This document shows positions 25,196 through 35,561 of a DNA stretch of 64,000 nucleotides, in pieces. The stretch spans positions 992,001 to 1,056,000 of the forward strand of contig NZ_CP063785.1 of NCBI RefSeq assembly GCF_025860405.1. Reading direction: 5' to 3'. Position numbers and translations under genes: made by a program. The stretch is from Tolypothrix sp. PCC 7712. GTDB lineage: Bacteria > Cyanobacteriota > Cyanobacteriia > Cyanobacteriales > Nostocaceae. The notes beneath the pieces are model-generated. The model was not told the DNA's origin. It did not search any database and saw nothing but the letters and a program-made list of their open reading frames with translations. Position 1 is the stretch's first letter. Each line of letters opens with the position of its first letter.

Positions 25196-26044
25196 TCACA
25201 ACCGCCGAATAGCAATTTCTAGCCCTGTACAAACACTTGTGAGAAAATCTAAATCTAAGCTCGCGATCGTATCGCTTGGTTTATGATAATGCGGGTTCCT
25301 CATAAATGCCGTATCTGTCACCATAACTGCCGGATAGCCAGCATCCCAAAAAGGTGCATGATCACTAAGTCTCGTTTGCGGCACAATTAAACCGCGATTG
25401 GGAACTGGTAACCACTGGCTACCTATACCAGCTTGGCGAATATTGCGACTCATGCTAATTAAGTCAGGAATGGTTCGCAGATTTCCAATTAAAGCAATGA
25501 AATCCCCAGTATTGGGGTAAAAGCGTTCTAAGGGAGGGGGATAACTTTGGCTACCAGGAGTAGAGTCTTGATATCCCAACATTTCTAAAGACAACATTAA
25601 GCGTAGTGGTTGCTGTTGTTGGCGTAATAAAGCTGCATATTCAGCACTACCTAATAAGCCATATTCTTCCATATCAAAAGCCACCAGCCGCAAGGGATAT
25701 TTAACTGGTTCAGCTGCAAACTTGCTCGCCAATTCCAACAGAACCGCCACACCTGTAGCATTATCATCAGCGGCTACTGTTCCCGGTACACCATCATAGT
25801 GAGCTGCTATTAAAATTGGTGGTAAATTTCGCTGTTGTTTTGTAGCTGCTGGCGGCAAATTTAAAATAAGATTCTGACAAATTTTTCCCCCAACATCAAA
25901 GGTGTGGATTTCCACACTTCCCCATTGGCTAAATTGCTGACGAATATATTCTTGGACAAAAAAATGTCCGGCTGTCGCCATATAGGGATCGCGTTCTCGC
26001 GCTATTTCTGATAGGTAAGCTTGGAGACGTGCTTTTAAATTCAA
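25196..26044 (-). CDS. M28-family zinc aminopeptidase-like protein
   Basis: A 282-residue peptidase of the M28 (aminopeptidase Y / glutaminyl cyclase-like) fold. Likely metal ligands are visible: H in AAHYDGVPG, D in ADDNATG, the E-E pair in DMEEYGLLGS, D in LSDHAPFW, and H in HYHKPSDT. There is no signal peptide, so it is probably cytoplasmic. It starts at ATG 26044 and is divergent from dnaK. Some bacterial members are glutaminyl cyclases rather than peptidases, and the substrate cannot be told. Confidence 0.83.
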   Translation of the reverse strand: MNLKARLQAYLSEIARERDPYMATAGHFFVQEYIRQQFSQWGSVEIHTFDVGGKICQNLILNLPPAATKQQRNLPPILIAAHYDGVPGTVAADDNATGVAVLLELASKFAAEPVKYPLRLVAFDMEEYGLLGSAEYAALLRQQQQPLRLMLSLEMLGYQDSTPGSQSYPPPLERFYPNTGDFIALIGNLRTIPDLISMSRNIRQAGIGSQWLPVPNRGLIVPQTRLSDHAPFWDAGYPAVMVTDTAFMRNPHYHKPSDTIASLDLDFLTSVCTGLEIAIRRL

Positions 26045-26223
26045 TTGTTTATGTCAATGTTATCCTAGTCTTGCAACTAGCTTCTTTGGCTAAGGGTGCG
26101 ATCGCTCTTACCTAAATCATCAATATTTAGATGAGGTATACCGATTCCACAGCATCAAGCTAGGGGCAGTCTCTTCCAATCATAATATATATAGTTAAGA
26201 CACATTTAGGAGAAGAGTAACGC

Positions 26224-28440
26224 ATGGGCAAGGTAGTCGGCATCGACTTGGGTACAACCAACTCAGTAGTCGCCGTAATGGAGGGTGGCAAGCCGGTGGT
26301 GATTGCCAATGCAGAAGGAACGCGAACAACCCCCTCCGTTGTTGGCTTTAGCAAAGAAGGTGAACGAGTCGTGGGGCAAATGGCACGACGACAAACCGTC
26401 CTTAATCCCCAAAACACTTTTTTTGCTGTGAAACGCTTTATTGGGCGGAAGTATGGTGAATTAAGCCCAGAATCTAAGCGTGTACCCTATACTATCCGCA
26501 AAGATGAAGTTGGTAATATCAAAGTTGCCTGTCCCCGGTTAAATAAGGAATTCGCCCCAGAAGAAGTTTCGGCAATGGTGCTGAAGAAATTGGCAGACGA
26601 TGCTAGCCGCTATTTAGGCGAACCGGTGACAGGGGCAGTAATTACAGTTCCCGCTTATTTTAATGATTCCCAGCGCCAAGCCACTAGAGACGCAGGCAGA
26701 ATTGCTGGTTTAGATGTATTGCGGATTCTCAATGAACCGACAGCCGCTTCTTTAGCCTACGGAATGGATCGGGGCGATACGGAGACCATCTTAGTATTCG
26801 ATTTAGGTGGCGGTACATTTGACGTATCGATTTTAGAAGTTGGCGATGGGGTTTTTGAAGTTAAAGCCACTAGTGGAGATACCCAACTTGGTGGTAATGA
26901 TTTTGACAGAAAAATAGTTGATTGGTTAGCAGAACAATTTTTAGAAGCGGAAAGTGTAGATTTAAGACGCGATCGCCAGGCTTTACAACGGCTGATGGAA
27001 GCAGCAGAAAAAGCCAAAATCGAACTTTCGGCAGTTAGTGTTACCGAGATTAACTTACCTTTTATCACCGCCACAGAGGACGGCCCCAAACACCTAGAAA
27101 CTCGCCTGACTCGTGCCCAATTTGAAGGTTTATGCGGTGATTTGGTGGGACGTTTACGCACCCCAGTGAAACGCGCCCTTAAAGATTCTGGACTAGCACC
27201 CGCAGATATTGAAGAAGTGGTGTTAGTAGGCGGTTCTACCAGGATTCCGATGGTGAAGCAGTTAGTGCGAGACTTAATTGGTGCAGAACCTAGCGAAAAT
27301 GTCAACCCCGATGAAGTGGTGGCTGTAGGTGCAGCCATTCAAGCAGGTATTTTGGCTGGGGAACTGAAAGATGTGCTGCTGTTGGATGTTACTCCCCTAT
27401 CTGTGGGCTTGGAAACCATCGGCGGCGTGATGAAAAAATTAATTCCCCGCAACACCACTATCCCAGTCCGCCGTTCTGACATTTTCTCGACATCAGAAAA
27501 TAACCAAAATACCGTGGAAATCCACGTAGTCCAAGGTGAACGGGAAATGGCAGCTAATAACAAATCTTTAGGAAGATTCAAGCTGTATGGTATTCCCCCA
27601 GCACCGCGAGGCATTCCCCAAATTCAAGTATCATTTGATATTGACGCTAACGGCATTTTACAAGTAACAGCCTTAGATAGAACCACCGGCAGAGAGCAGA
27701 GTATCACAATTCAAGGCGCTTCTACCTTGAGCGAATCAGAAGTTAATCGCATGATTCAGGATGCTCAAAAATACGCCGATATTGACCGGGAACGCAAAGA
27801 AAGAGTAGAAAAGCGGACTCGTTCCGAAGCGTTAATTTTACAAGCCGAACGCCAACTGCGAGAAATCGCCCTAGAATTTGGGATGCAGTTCGCCCGCAGC
27901 CGTCGCCAACGCATCGACAATATTTGTCGCGAACTCAAAGACAGTTTACAGCAAGACGACGATCGCGGCATTGACCAAGCCTACGCTGACCTGCAAGATG
28001 CTTTGTATGAACTAAATCGCGAAGTCCGCCAGTACTATGCTGAGGACGAAGACGACGATTTATTTGGGACAATCCGCGACATCTTTACCGGTGGCGACAA
28101 AGAACGGGAACGCGATCGCGATTATTCCCGAGGAGATTCCTATTGGGATAATAATTCCTATGGCGGCGGGAATTCTGGTAGAGACTATAGCGGCAATTCT
28201 AGTAGAGACTACGGCAGAGACTCTAACAGAGACTATAGTGGCAATTCCGGTAGAGACTACAGTGGCAATTCCAGTAGAGACTCTAACAGAGACTACAGTG
28301 GCAATTCCGGTAGAGACTACAACAGAGATTCTAACCGCGGCTATGGCAGAGATAATCGTTCCTCCTCTGACAATCAGTCTAATCGGCGATCGCGCCCCAG
28401 CTACCAAGATAACTGGGATGATGATGATGATTGGCTGTAA
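26224..28440 (+). CDS. dnaK: Hsp70 chaperone DnaK with long repetitive hydrophilic tail
   Basis: An ATP-dependent chaperone of 738 residues. The nucleotide-binding domain starts [17 protein letters not shown] and contains [12 protein letters not shown] and the VGGSTRIP motif; the substrate-binding domain follows ([27 protein letters not shown]), then the helical lid. A normal DnaK ends near 635. The extra 100 residues here are built of repeated [11 protein letters not shown] and SRDSNRDY units and end in DDDDDWL. Cyanobacteria keep several DnaK paralogues, some with variable tails. An AGGAG site precedes the ATG. The DnaJ gene follows 160 bp downstream, so they form a functional pair. Confidence 0.93.
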   Translation: MGKVVGIDLGTTNSVVAVMEGGKPVVIANAEGTRTTPSVVGFSKEGERVVGQMARRQTVLNPQNTFFAVKRFIGRKYGELSPESKRVPYTIRKDEVGNIKVACPRLNKEFAPEEVSAMVLKKLADDASRYLGEPVTGAVITVPAYFNDSQRQATRDAGRIAGLDVLRILNEPTAASLAYGMDRGDTETILVFDLGGGTFDVSILEVGDGVFEVKATSGDTQLGGNDFDRKIVDWLAEQFLEAESVDLRRDRQALQRLMEAAEKAKIELSAVSVTEINLPFITATEDGPKHLETRLTRAQFEGLCGDLVGRLRTPVKRALKDSGLAPADIEEVVLVGGSTRIPMVKQLVRDLIGAEPSENVNPDEVVAVGAAIQAGILAGELKDVLLLDVTPLSVGLETIGGVMKKLIPRNTTIPVRRSDIFSTSENNQNTVEIHVVQGEREMAANNKSLGRFKLYGIPPAPRGIPQIQVSFDIDANGILQVTALDRTTGREQSITIQGASTLSESEVNRMIQDAQKYADIDRERKERVEKRTRSEALILQAERQLREIALEFGMQFARSRRQRIDNICRELKDSLQQDDDRGIDQAYADLQDALYELNREVRQYYAEDEDDDLFGTIRDIFTGGDKERERDRDYSRGDSYWDNNSYGGGNSGRDYSGNSSRDYGRDSNRDYSGNSGRDYSGNSSRDSNRDYSGNSGRDYNRDSNRGYGRDNRSSSDNQSNRRSRPSYQDNWDDDDDWL

Positions 28441-28600
28441 CTCCTAGCAAATGAAATTAATTCAAAATTCGGATTTGGTGATTGGTGATTGGTAATTTGT
28501 TATTAGTCAGCGTGAAGCAAAACAACAGCTGACAACTGACTGTATCCATTACCTATTACCAAAAACTACAATCTCAAATTTAAAGTTGAATAACTGAACT

Positions 28601-29596
28601 ATGCAAAATTTGCAGAATTTTCGTGATTATTACGAGATTTTAGGAGTACCTAAAGAAGCCTCAAGCGAGGAAATTAAAAAGGTTTATCGGCGGTTAGCGC
28701 GACAGTATCACCCCGATCTCAACCCTGGAAACAAAGAAGCTGAGGAGAAATTTAAGGATATTGGCGAGGCTTATGAAATCCTTTCCGATACAGCCAAGCG
28801 CGCACAATATGACCAATTTAGCCGCTACTGGAAACAAAAAGGCTTTAATAAACAAACCCCCAAAGCTAAAACCTGGGGCGATAATCGCAATAACAATCGC
28901 AACAATCAAGAAGTAGATCCCAGTCAATTTCCTGATTTTGAAAGTTTTATTAATCAGGTGATTGGCGTAGGTAATGGTAAAAGCAGCAGAAATGGTGCAG
29001 CTAACAACACAAATAACGATCCATTTCGGGCGACTAAAAGCCGAGTTGAGTATACAGTCCCCAAAAGCCAACCACGCCCCGCCCGTCGGGATATTGAAGC
29101 TAGGTTAACCCTACCCCTAGAAAAAGCTTATGTAGGCGGTAATGAAAGAATTAGACTTGAGGATGGGCGATCGCTAGAAGTGAGTATGCCGCCTGGAATG
29201 GTCACAGGTCAAACTATCCGGCTACGAAACCAAGGTATTGGTGGCGGAGATTTATATTTAAAAATTACCGTCGAACCACATCCTTTGTTTAAGCTAGATG
29301 GTTCTAATATTTTCTGCCAAGTTCCAGTCACTCCCAGTGAAGCCGTTTTAGGTGGACAGGTAGAAGCACCAACTCTTGATGGCCCCGTAAAAATGACCAT
29401 TCCCTCCGGCGTGAGGTCTGGTCAAAGATTCCGTTTAGCAAACAAAGGCTATCCCAACGACAACGGTAAACGTGGTGACCAATTAGTTGAAATTCAAATA
29501 CTTACCCCTAAAACTATTAGTGCTGAAGAACGGGAACTGTATGAAAAATTGCGGGAAATTGAAACTTTTAAACCCCGTGCAGATTTAATAGATTAG
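28601..29596 (+). CDS. DnaJ-type co-chaperone without zinc fingers (CbpA-like)
   Basis: 331 residues. The N-terminal J domain (about 7-72) has the HPD motif (YHPDLNPG) that stimulates DnaK ATPase. A Gly/Asn-rich linker follows, then two C-terminal peptide-binding domains ([53 protein letters not shown]). The four CxxCxGxG zinc motifs of canonical DnaJ are absent, as in CbpA or type II J proteins. It presumably delivers clients to the adjacent DnaK. Confidence 0.9.
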   Translation: MQNLQNFRDYYEILGVPKEASSEEIKKVYRRLARQYHPDLNPGNKEAEEKFKDIGEAYEILSDTAKRAQYDQFSRYWKQKGFNKQTPKAKTWGDNRNNNRNNQEVDPSQFPDFESFINQVIGVGNGKSSRNGAANNTNNDPFRATKSRVEYTVPKSQPRPARRDIEARLTLPLEKAYVGGNERIRLEDGRSLEVSMPPGMVTGQTIRLRNQGIGGGDLYLKITVEPHPLFKLDGSNIFCQVPVTPSEAVLGGQVEAPTLDGPVKMTIPSGVRSGQRFRLANKGYPNDNGKRGDQLVEIQILTPKTISAEERELYEKLREIETFKPRADLID

Positions 29597-29789
29597 GCAT
29601 GACGCTTAATCAAAAATATAAAAATTAGGGAAATGAAAGATTTTCTCTTGATTATTAGTGTAATTTTTACACCAGCATAAATGCCAGATATAGCAATCTC
29701 AAATCATTTTTGAACCGCTAAAAATGATAAATTAATACTGAATAAAAAATTTTAGATAAAAAACAAAATTTAAATAGGGTTGCTATTGC

Positions 29790-30098
29790 ATGAATTTCAA
29801 GTATATCCAGGAAAAATTTGCACCTATGATCAAAGTCATATCTACAGTTCTTATATCCAGCGCTATTGGGTTAGAACTGTGGAATATTTATGCAATTACC
29901 CATAATATTCAAGTACCAAGTAGCCTCACTCCCATTTTTTGGTTTGAGCGTTTTGCTGTCTCTTGCCATTTAGTTGAAGCAATGATCGCAGGTTTCTATG
30001 CACCTTCCAGAAAGCAGCTGCCCATAAAATACGCTACTTATACTTTTTTTGTCGGTACTGTTGGTTTACTGGAATTATTTAATCAGTCTAAAGAATAG
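29790..30098 (+). CDS. Small three-span membrane protein, unknown function
   Basis: 102 residues with about three hydrophobic segments (VISTVLISSAIGLELW; FWFERFAVSCHLVEAMIAGFY; YATYTFFVGTVGLLELF). It contains no motif I can name. Intact frame, ATG start, and a hairpin that may terminate transcription 28 bp after the stop. Confidence 0.55.
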   Translation: MNFKYIQEKFAPMIKVISTVLISSAIGLELWNIYAITHNIQVPSSLTPIFWFERFAVSCHLVEAMIAGFYAPSRKQLPIKYATYTFFVGTVGLLELFNQSKE

Positions 30099-30125
30099 CT
30101 GCAATTATTAATTTTTGAAATTAAC

Positions 30126-30159
30126 GTAGGATGCGTTACTAACGCATCCTACTTTGATT
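30126..30159 (+). terminator. Possible terminator/dispersed hairpin
   Basis: A perfect 12-bp stem, GTAGGATGCGTT and AACGCATCCTAC with a 3-base loop, followed by TTTGATTTTTT. It resembles a common cyanobacterial dispersed palindrome, but its place just after the membrane-protein gene and the T-run suit a terminator. Confidence 0.55.
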
Positions 30160-30216
30160 TTTTATCTATATAAGGGCAAATAAAATTCGCCAGGACAGAG
30201 CAATATTTTGACTGTT

Positions 30217-30429
30217 TTAAGTAAAGATTATGCGTTGTTTAGGTTCAGGAATTTGACGACCTAATTTTTTAGCAGTTTCAACCCATTCTTTCATAATAAT
30301 TTCTGTATTTTTCAGTGCTTCTTGATAAGTTTGTCCATCAGCAGCACATCCTGGTAATTCTGGAACTTCAGCAATAAAGGCTTGGTCTTCTTTACTCCAG
30401 TAGAGAATTATTTCATAACGAAGGTTCAT
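30217..30429 (-). CDS. hicB: HicB-family antitoxin
   Basis: 70 residues of the HicB partial RNase H-like fold: YEIILYWSKEDQAFIAEVPELPGCAADG then a YQEALKNTEIIMKEWVETA helix. It lacks a long C-terminal DNA-binding domain, as do many short cyanobacterial HicB proteins. It neutralises HicA. Its ATG lies 17 bp inside the 3' end of the upstream hicA gene, which couples their translation. Confidence 0.85.
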   Translation of the reverse strand: MNLRYEIILYWSKEDQAFIAEVPELPGCAADGQTYQEALKNTEIIMKEWVETAKKLGRQIPEPKQRIIFT

Positions 30430-30679
30430 TTTTAGTTCCTAACTGGTATTTCAGAATGACTGCACGGACTAATTTAATTTGGTAGGCTTTGGCTTTGCCA
30501 TTATGGTGTTGTAAGTTTAATATTTCTTCAACACCTTGTTTGGTAAAAATGTAATGTCCGCCACGAATATTTTCATCAAAGCCTAGTCTAGTTAAAAGTT
30601 GCCATAGTTGGGCAAAAGGGATTGCTGTATCAGATATCCCCGATAGGATTTTCGCTAAAAGTGGATCTGGTTGACTCAC
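30413..30679 (-). CDS. hicA: HicA-family mRNA interferase toxin
   Basis: 88 residues of the double-stranded-RNA-binding-like HicA fold; the catalytic histidine is in GGHYIFTK (about residue 42). HicA cleaves mRNA unless bound by HicB. The family core starts at FAQLWQLLTRLGF; the N-terminal 20 residues are longer than in typical HicA proteins of about 60-80 residues. The reading frame starts at a GTG (30679), which is uncertain. First gene of the hicA-hicB operon. Confidence 0.85.
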   Translation of the reverse strand: MSQPDPLLAKILSGISDTAIPFAQLWQLLTRLGFDENIRGGHYIFTKQGVEEILNLQHHNGKAKAYQIKLVRAVILKYQLGTKNEPSL

Positions 30680-30995
30680 GAGTTTGAGATGATTTGACTG
30701 TATTCTATAGTGTCATATTTATAGAATACTGTCCTTATATAAGTGCGATCGCTGGCTTTGGCAATTGTATAATCACTGATCACCGCTATCCGCATTATCT
30801 CACCCCAGTTTTTTCTTGAGCTAAATATAGTTTAAAATTTCGGGTTGTCATACTGGAAACGCTTGTGGAGTCAGGAAAAGCTGCTTGTGCGATCGCCTCA
30901 ACGAAATTGAGATCCCCGACTTTGGGAAAAAGTCGGGGATCTGGGAAGTAACCGTTGCTGAAGTAGCAATGCTTTTCGTGCGTTACTTCTGCTGT
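30680..30995. other. Non-coding stretch with GATCCCCGACTT hairpin
   Basis: A perfect 13-bp inverted repeat at 30910-30922 and 30930-30942 (AGATCCCCGACTT arms) is a dispersed cyanobacterial palindrome. The hicAB promoter region lies near 30680-30760. No gene was seen. Confidence 0.6.
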
Positions 30996-31439
30996 CTATT
31001 CATCAGAAGAACTTCCATCTCGCCTTCCTAGTTCATAAATACCAGAAGAAATACAAGCAAGTATTCCTGTACTAATTCCCCAACTACGACCTAAACTGAT
31101 TTCAACACCCCAGTAAACTAAAGCGCCTACTATCAAAAACGGCACAATACTAAACAAGGAAGCGTAGAAAGCGTTTTGGGATTCTCTGGCTTTACGAGTT
31201 TTCTCAAATTCTGATTGACTGGTGTAGAGCGATCGTTCAGCGAAGTTAAACCAACGATTTAGCTGCACAATTACCCATTCACTAACTCGTGAAAAAGCTA
31301 AATATAATGCCAAAGACCACAAACTCGCTCCAGCGATCGCAATTTTATCCAATTCAAACTGGAAAGGCAAAAGTTCTGTCAGCATAGCTTGTTGTCGCAA
31401 ATGCCTAATTTTAGCGTTAAAGCTGGGATCGATGCTCAA
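30996..31439 (-). CDS. Two-span membrane protein, unknown function
   Basis: 147 residues. An N-terminal soluble helix (ML-ELLPFQFELDKIAI) is followed by one span (about 35-52), a central amphipathic stretch, and a second hydrophobic pair (SIVPFLIVGALVYWGVEI and GISTGILACISSGIYELG). It ends in a short acidic tail. I recognise no domain; no neighbours suggest a function. Confidence 0.55.
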   Translation of the reverse strand: MSIDPSFNAKIRHLRQQAMLTELLPFQFELDKIAIAGASLWSLALYLAFSRVSEWVIVQLNRWFNFAERSLYTSQSEFEKTRKARESQNAFYASLFSIVPFLIVGALVYWGVEISLGRSWGISTGILACISSGIYELGRRDGSSSDE

Positions 31440-31774
31440 TTAGCAGTTGCATCAATTTTCTGACTAAAATTAACAGTATTTTACCGGATGTGCAATTCGC
31501 TTAGTAGTAAATTATCTCAGCCATGACTCTACTTGTAGCCTCTGGCAAATAAACTTACATACACTATTGCTCCGTGAAAACAAGCACAGGTATTTTCTCT
31601 TAGATATGCAATTAATCCGTAATTCCTAGCTAAACACTACGCCGATTAGCGATTATACTTGTGTACTGAAATGTATGATAAATGCCGAATTAAATCCGAT
31701 TATTTGGTTTTTAATTGCACTAATTAAACCCACTAATTTGATATTTAAAAAATCTGATTTGTTAGCCAGATAAC

Positions 31775-31803
31775 TTGACATGACAATGTTTATAAGTGAT
31801 ATA
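31775..31803 (+). promoter_or_regulatory. Candidate sigma-70-type promoter for the M23 peptidase gene
   Basis: TTGACA at 31775-31780 and GATATA at 31798-31803, with a 17-bp spacer; an overlapping TATATT at 31800 is an alternative -10 box. Confidence 0.35.
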
Positions 31804-31815
31804 TTATCATGTCTT

Positions 31816-31829
31816 GATATTGCAATATC
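31816..31829. promoter_or_regulatory. 14-bp perfect palindrome, possible operator
   Basis: GATATTGCAATATC lies about 13 bp downstream of the candidate promoter, where a repressor could act. The binding protein is unknown. Confidence 0.3.
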
Positions 31830-31924
31830 AATAATAAATTGGCTGATACAGCAGCTTTTTTAAACATATTCACCTGTAATTTTCAAGCAATTTACTGATA
31901 CATCAATTGGATTGAGGACGAAAA

Positions 31925-32626
31925 ATGAGTATGCGTCAGAAAAAAGCATTAGTATACGGAGCTACTTTATTAACAATAGGATTGAGTCTGGTAAGTTTAA
32001 TTACTATATTACCGAAACCAGAAGTTGCTGGAGCTAGAGAAGTTAAGTCAAATAAAGCCAATTCTAGCAACGCTTGGCTAGCTGCATCTTTTCCTGTAGA
32101 AAACTTTCAAGGCTATAGTTCGGCTTTTGGTTATCGCCGTTCTGCTACTGGTGGTAGTAATTGGGAATTTCATGGTGGCTTAGATATTGCAGCTCCACAA
32201 GGTAGTTACATTCGCAATTGGTGGGCTGGTAGAGTATTGAAAGTAGGCGATCGCAATGCTTGCGGTACCCATATCATCATTAAATCCGGCACATGGGAGC
32301 ATACTTATTGTCACATGGAAGGCAATGTAGAAGTCATCTCCGGTCGTCGTTATCTAGTGGATCGCGCAGGTGGAATTCAAATTGCTGAAGGTCAAAATAT
32401 CCCCACAGGTTTTAGAATTGGGCGAGTAGGAATGACTGGAAGGACTACCGGGCCTCATTTACATTGGGGATTGAAGTATGACACTAACTATGTAGATCCA
32501 GCAATGGTTTTGCGAGAAATGTTTTCCCAACAGCAAATTGCTAGAAGAGGTGGATCGAAAGTTAGTCCTCAACAGTCACAAGTCGTAATTCAAGAATCAG
32601 CAACTACTGGCGATTCTGGTTATTAA
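31925..32626 (+). CDS. Secreted M23-family (LytM-type) peptidase
   Basis: 233 residues. The N-terminus is basic then hydrophobic (KKALVYGATLLTIGLSLVSLITIL), a signal peptide or anchor. The LytM domain contains HGGLDIAAPQG and GPHLHWGLKYD with the zinc-binding His and Asp residues, plus HTYCHM. Such enzymes cut peptidoglycan cross-links during growth or division, or are inactive regulators of amidases; here the metal ligands look present. The low-complexity tail after 205 is polar. Confidence 0.85.
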   Translation: MSMRQKKALVYGATLLTIGLSLVSLITILPKPEVAGAREVKSNKANSSNAWLAASFPVENFQGYSSAFGYRRSATGGSNWEFHGGLDIAAPQGSYIRNWWAGRVLKVGDRNACGTHIIIKSGTWEHTYCHMEGNVEVISGRRYLVDRAGGIQIAEGQNIPTGFRIGRVGMTGRTTGPHLHWGLKYDTNYVDPAMVLREMFSQQQIARRGGSKVSPQQSQVVIQESATTGDSGY

Positions 32627-32935
32627 ATATTAGATAGGGGCTTGTCCCCTATAAGACTTACGCAACGCCGATAATGTCATTGCGACTGCAACGTAGATGC
32701 CTGAAAGGCGGCTTCCCGTTCGCGTAGCGTCTCTGCAGGAGAAGGGTAGCGTAGGGAAGGAATCCCAGCATCAGGGGAGATTACAAATCTATGCTACGCA
32801 ACGCCAGCGCGAACGAGACGCTACGAAGCTTTGATTTTTGACACTAATATAGATTTAAGAAGAAAATTTGGTACAGTCCGGAAAAGATTGTTCCTAAAGT
32901 GAAGTTTGGCTCCAGTAGAAGATTTTGCTTGAGCT
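32627..32935. other. Repeat-derived non-coding stretch
   Basis: Dispersed CGTAGCGTCTC-type repeat: CGTAGCGTCTC at 32723-32733 and its complement at 32815-32825, around a GC-rich interior beginning TGTCATTGCGACTGCAACG. No gene was seen. 32830-32935 probably contains the promoter of the ankyrin gene. Confidence 0.6.
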
Positions 32936-33523
32936 ATGAATAAAAAATACTTATGCAGTAAGCTGGGATTACTGTTAGCACTTATATTGCTTTGCTCACC
33001 CTCTGTTGCTATTGCTCAAACAGAAGTACAGAGTCAAGATGAAATATTAATTGAAGCAGTTTCAACCGATCAGATTGATGTGGTAAAAAATTATCTTGAT
33101 AATGGTGGTGATCCCGATAGATATTTTGCGCTGGCGGTGAGTGATGGTGCCATGCAAAGTGTGCAAATGATGCTGCGACGAGGCGCAAATGTGAATTATG
33201 GCGATCAATATGGCATTACACCTTTGATGGTTGCAGCTAGATATACCTATCGTGCTGGGGTAGAAATGACAAAGTTACTGTTAGACAGAGGTGCTGTAGT
33301 TAATGCCAAAAGCCTAAAAGGTAGTACTGCACTCATGTTTGCTTGCTCTCCTCCTGCTCAATACTATGAAGATGATTATGTAAAAGTTGTACAAATGCTA
33401 ATAGCAAAGGGCGCGAAGATAAATGTTAAAAATCAGATGGGTGCATCACCACTGAGTGTTGCGACTGGAGGTAATTGGCAAAAGATAGTTGCTGTACTCA
33501 AGAAAGCAGGAGCAAAATTCTAG
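32936..33523 (+). CDS. Secreted ankyrin-repeat protein
   Basis: 195 residues with a classic signal peptide (SKLGLLLALILLCSPSVAIAQ, cut after about residue 28). About four ankyrin repeats follow: EAVSTDQIDVVKNYLDNGGD, ALAVSDGAMQSVQMMLRRGANVN, ITPLMVAARYTYRAGVEMTKLLLDRGAVVNAK and the last GASPLSVATGGNWQKIVAVLKKAGAKF. Ankyrin repeats bind proteins; an exported one would act in the periplasm. The partner is unknown. Confidence 0.82.
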   Translation: MNKKYLCSKLGLLLALILLCSPSVAIAQTEVQSQDEILIEAVSTDQIDVVKNYLDNGGDPDRYFALAVSDGAMQSVQMMLRRGANVNYGDQYGITPLMVAARYTYRAGVEMTKLLLDRGAVVNAKSLKGSTALMFACSPPAQYYEDDYVKVVQMLIAKGAKINVKNQMGASPLSVATGGNWQKIVAVLKKAGAKF

Positions 33524-33701
33524 ATTGGAGTTTATTAGTCGTCAACAGTCAACAGCCAACACAAGATGCGATCGCACCCAGCAATTAGCAATTAACTTAT
33601 AAATCTTCTCCTGACGGAGAGGCTACGCCAACAATCCAAAATCTAAAATCTAAAATCTCAAAATTCGGTAAGCTGTTTGAGGGCGTTTTTCACAATCTAC
33701 T

Positions 33702-34937
33702 ATGGCAACGATTAACGACAACTACCTCAAGTTAAAAGCTGGTTACCTGTTTCCGGAAATTGCACGACGGGTGAATGCTTTTGCTGAAGCTAATCCAGAT
33801 GCAAAAATCATTCGGCTTGGGATTGGTGATGTCACAGAACCTTTACCTGAAGCCTGTCGCACAGCCATGATCAAAGCCGTAGAAGAAATGGGCGATCGCG
33901 CTACCTTCAAAGGCTATGGGCCAGAACAAGGCTATGCTTGGTTAAGAGAAAAAATTGCGGCTCAAGATTTCCAAGCACGGGGAGCCGACATCGACGCTTC
34001 CGAAATCTTTATCTCCGACGGTTCCAAGTGCGATACAGGCAATATTTTGGAAATCTTTGGACATGATAATGCGATCGCTGTTACCGATCCTGTTTATCCT
34101 GTCTATGTAGACACCAACGTGATGGCAGGAAATACAGGAACCGCTAACGATAAAGGCGAGTTTGCTGGCTTAGTCTATCTCCCCATTACCGCAGAGAACA
34201 ACTTCACTGCAGAGATTCCCTCACAAAAAGTTGATTTAATTTATCTTTGCTTCCCCAACAACCCCACAGGTGCAACTGCTAGCAAAGCGCATCTCCAAGC
34301 ATGGGTAGACTATGCTAAGGCCAATAACTCCATCATTTTCTTTGATGCAGCCTACGAAGCCTATATTACCGATCCGGAAATTCCTCATTCTATATATGAG
34401 ATTGAAGGTGCAAGAGACGTTGCGATCGAGTTTCGCTCCTTCTCTAAAAATGCAGGCTTTACAGGAACTCGCTGCGCCTTAACCGTCGTACCCAAAACCC
34501 TCACAGCCAAAGCCGCAGACGGTTCTGATGTCGAACTGTGGAAGCTGTGGAATCGCCGCCAATCCACCAAGTTTAATGGTGTATCTTACATTGTGCAACG
34601 AGGTGCTGAGGCAGTTTACTCTCCAGAGGGACAAACTCAAATTAAAACACTAGTTAGCTTCTATTTAGAAAACGCCAAAATTATCCGCGAGCAACTCACA
34701 GCCGCAGGGTTAGCAGTTTATGGCGGTGTGAATGCACCCTACGTTTGGGTGAAAACCCCCAATGGATTATCTAGCTGGGAATTTTTCGATAAATTGCTAC
34801 AAACTGTCAATGTAGTCGGAACCCCTGGTTCTGGTTTTGGTGCTGCAGGTGAAGGTTACTTCCGCATTTCCGCATTTAATAGCCGCGAAAATGTAGAAGA
34901 AGCAATGCAAAGAATTACAACTCGCTTGTCTTTATAG
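33702..34937 (+). CDS. dapL: LL-diaminopimelate aminotransferase
   Basis: A PLP enzyme of 411 residues that converts tetrahydrodipicolinate directly to LL-diaminopimelate, the route to lysine and peptidoglycan used by cyanobacteria and plants. Evidence: the N-terminal [20 protein letters not shown] motif of Dap[12 protein letters not shown], the [11 protein letters not shown] loop, and the [13 protein letters not shown] motif with the PLP lysine at about 249. Length and sequence are full and normal. Single gene. Confidence 0.95.
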   Translation: MATINDNYLKLKAGYLFPEIARRVNAFAEANPDAKIIRLGIGDVTEPLPEACRTAMIKAVEEMGDRATFKGYGPEQGYAWLREKIAAQDFQARGADIDASEIFISDGSKCDTGNILEIFGHDNAIAVTDPVYPVYVDTNVMAGNTGTANDKGEFAGLVYLPITAENNFTAEIPSQKVDLIYLCFPNNPTGATASKAHLQAWVDYAKANNSIIFFDAAYEAYITDPEIPHSIYEIEGARDVAIEFRSFSKNAGFTGTRCALTVVPKTLTAKAADGSDVELWKLWNRRQSTKFNGVSYIVQRGAEAVYSPEGQTQIKTLVSFYLENAKIIREQLTAAGLAVYGGVNAPYVWVKTPNGLSSWEFFDKLLQTVNVVGTPGSGFGAAGEGYFRISAFNSRENVEEAMQRITTRLSL

Positions 34938-35336
34938 ACTGTTAAAATTAGCAACGCTGTTCGTGCGTTACGGCTTACACCTAACGCACATTACATGGTA
35001 AACCTGCAAGCGATCGCTCTTGAAATTGGTATTAGCTATTAGCCAGAGACTTCATTCTCTGGCGGCTAGTCAATTCATATACCCAGCATTTAACAACAGA
35101 TTTACACTACCGATAGAGTGTAAGTAAAATATTAATTGCTACAATTTCAGTAAAATATAGTATAATAAATTTCAATTTAATTACCGAATGTTACTTAACT
35201 GGTAAATAATTCAAAATTCTGAATTTAATTTGAGCTTCTAATCTAGAACCTCATCAGAACTGAAACAACCTGAAAAATCCTAATTATTTTTAGAATTTTT
35301 CAATTACGAATTAGTAATTATGTAGAGGAAATATTT
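34938..35336. other. Non-coding stretch
   Basis: It contains a weak hairpin (CCAGAGA/TCTCTGG, 35043-35062) after dapL without a T-run, and AT-rich sequence. A GAGG ribosome site precedes the next ATG. No gene was seen. Confidence 0.45.
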
Positions 35337-35561
35337 ATGACTACCAACAAGCCTTCTTTTCATGATGAGGCTAGCCTATCAGAAAGAGCTGAAGAATTGG
35401 GAAAAAAAGCATTGGAATTAGGACTAATTCCCAGTTTTGTTGTGCGCTACTTTGCCGATAACAGACAATTTTATATTCCAGATGAAAACCACTCTGAACC
35501 ACTTACAGCAGAAGAAGCATATATGCGCCTCAAAAAGATAGTGGAACAAGGTAATAAATAA
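35337..35561 (+). CDS. Small soluble protein, unknown function
   Basis: 74 residues. A helical N-terminus (SLSERAEELGKKALELGLIPSF), then a short strand region (VRYFADNRQFYIPDE) and a C-terminal helix (TAEEAYMRLKKIVEQG). There is an AGAGGAA ribosome site, and a strong terminator follows 61 bp after the stop, so this is a small independently expressed gene. I recognise no family. Confidence 0.65.
   Translation: MTTNKPSFHDEASLSERAEELGKKALELGLIPSFVVRYFADNRQFYIPDENHSEPLTAEEAYMRLKKIVEQGNK

Larger units (their letters stand above)
31440..31924. other. Non-coding stretch upstream of the M23 peptidase gene
   Basis: No gene. It contains a candidate promoter and a 14-bp palindrome, both listed. I looked for a ydaO-type riboswitch, which is sometimes found before cell-wall hydrolase genes, and did not find its conserved elements. 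Confidence 0.5.

Noticed and set aside
28037..28447. Long frames overlapping the dnaK tail on both strands
   Set aside because: The repetitive DNA of the RDY/GNS tail leaves other frames open; their products are repeats of Ile, Val and Thr without a function.
31440..31924. ydaO-type (c-di-AMP) riboswitch before the M23 peptidase gene
   Set aside because: Its conserved GGGGGACC and GGGUGAAUC-like elements could not be found.
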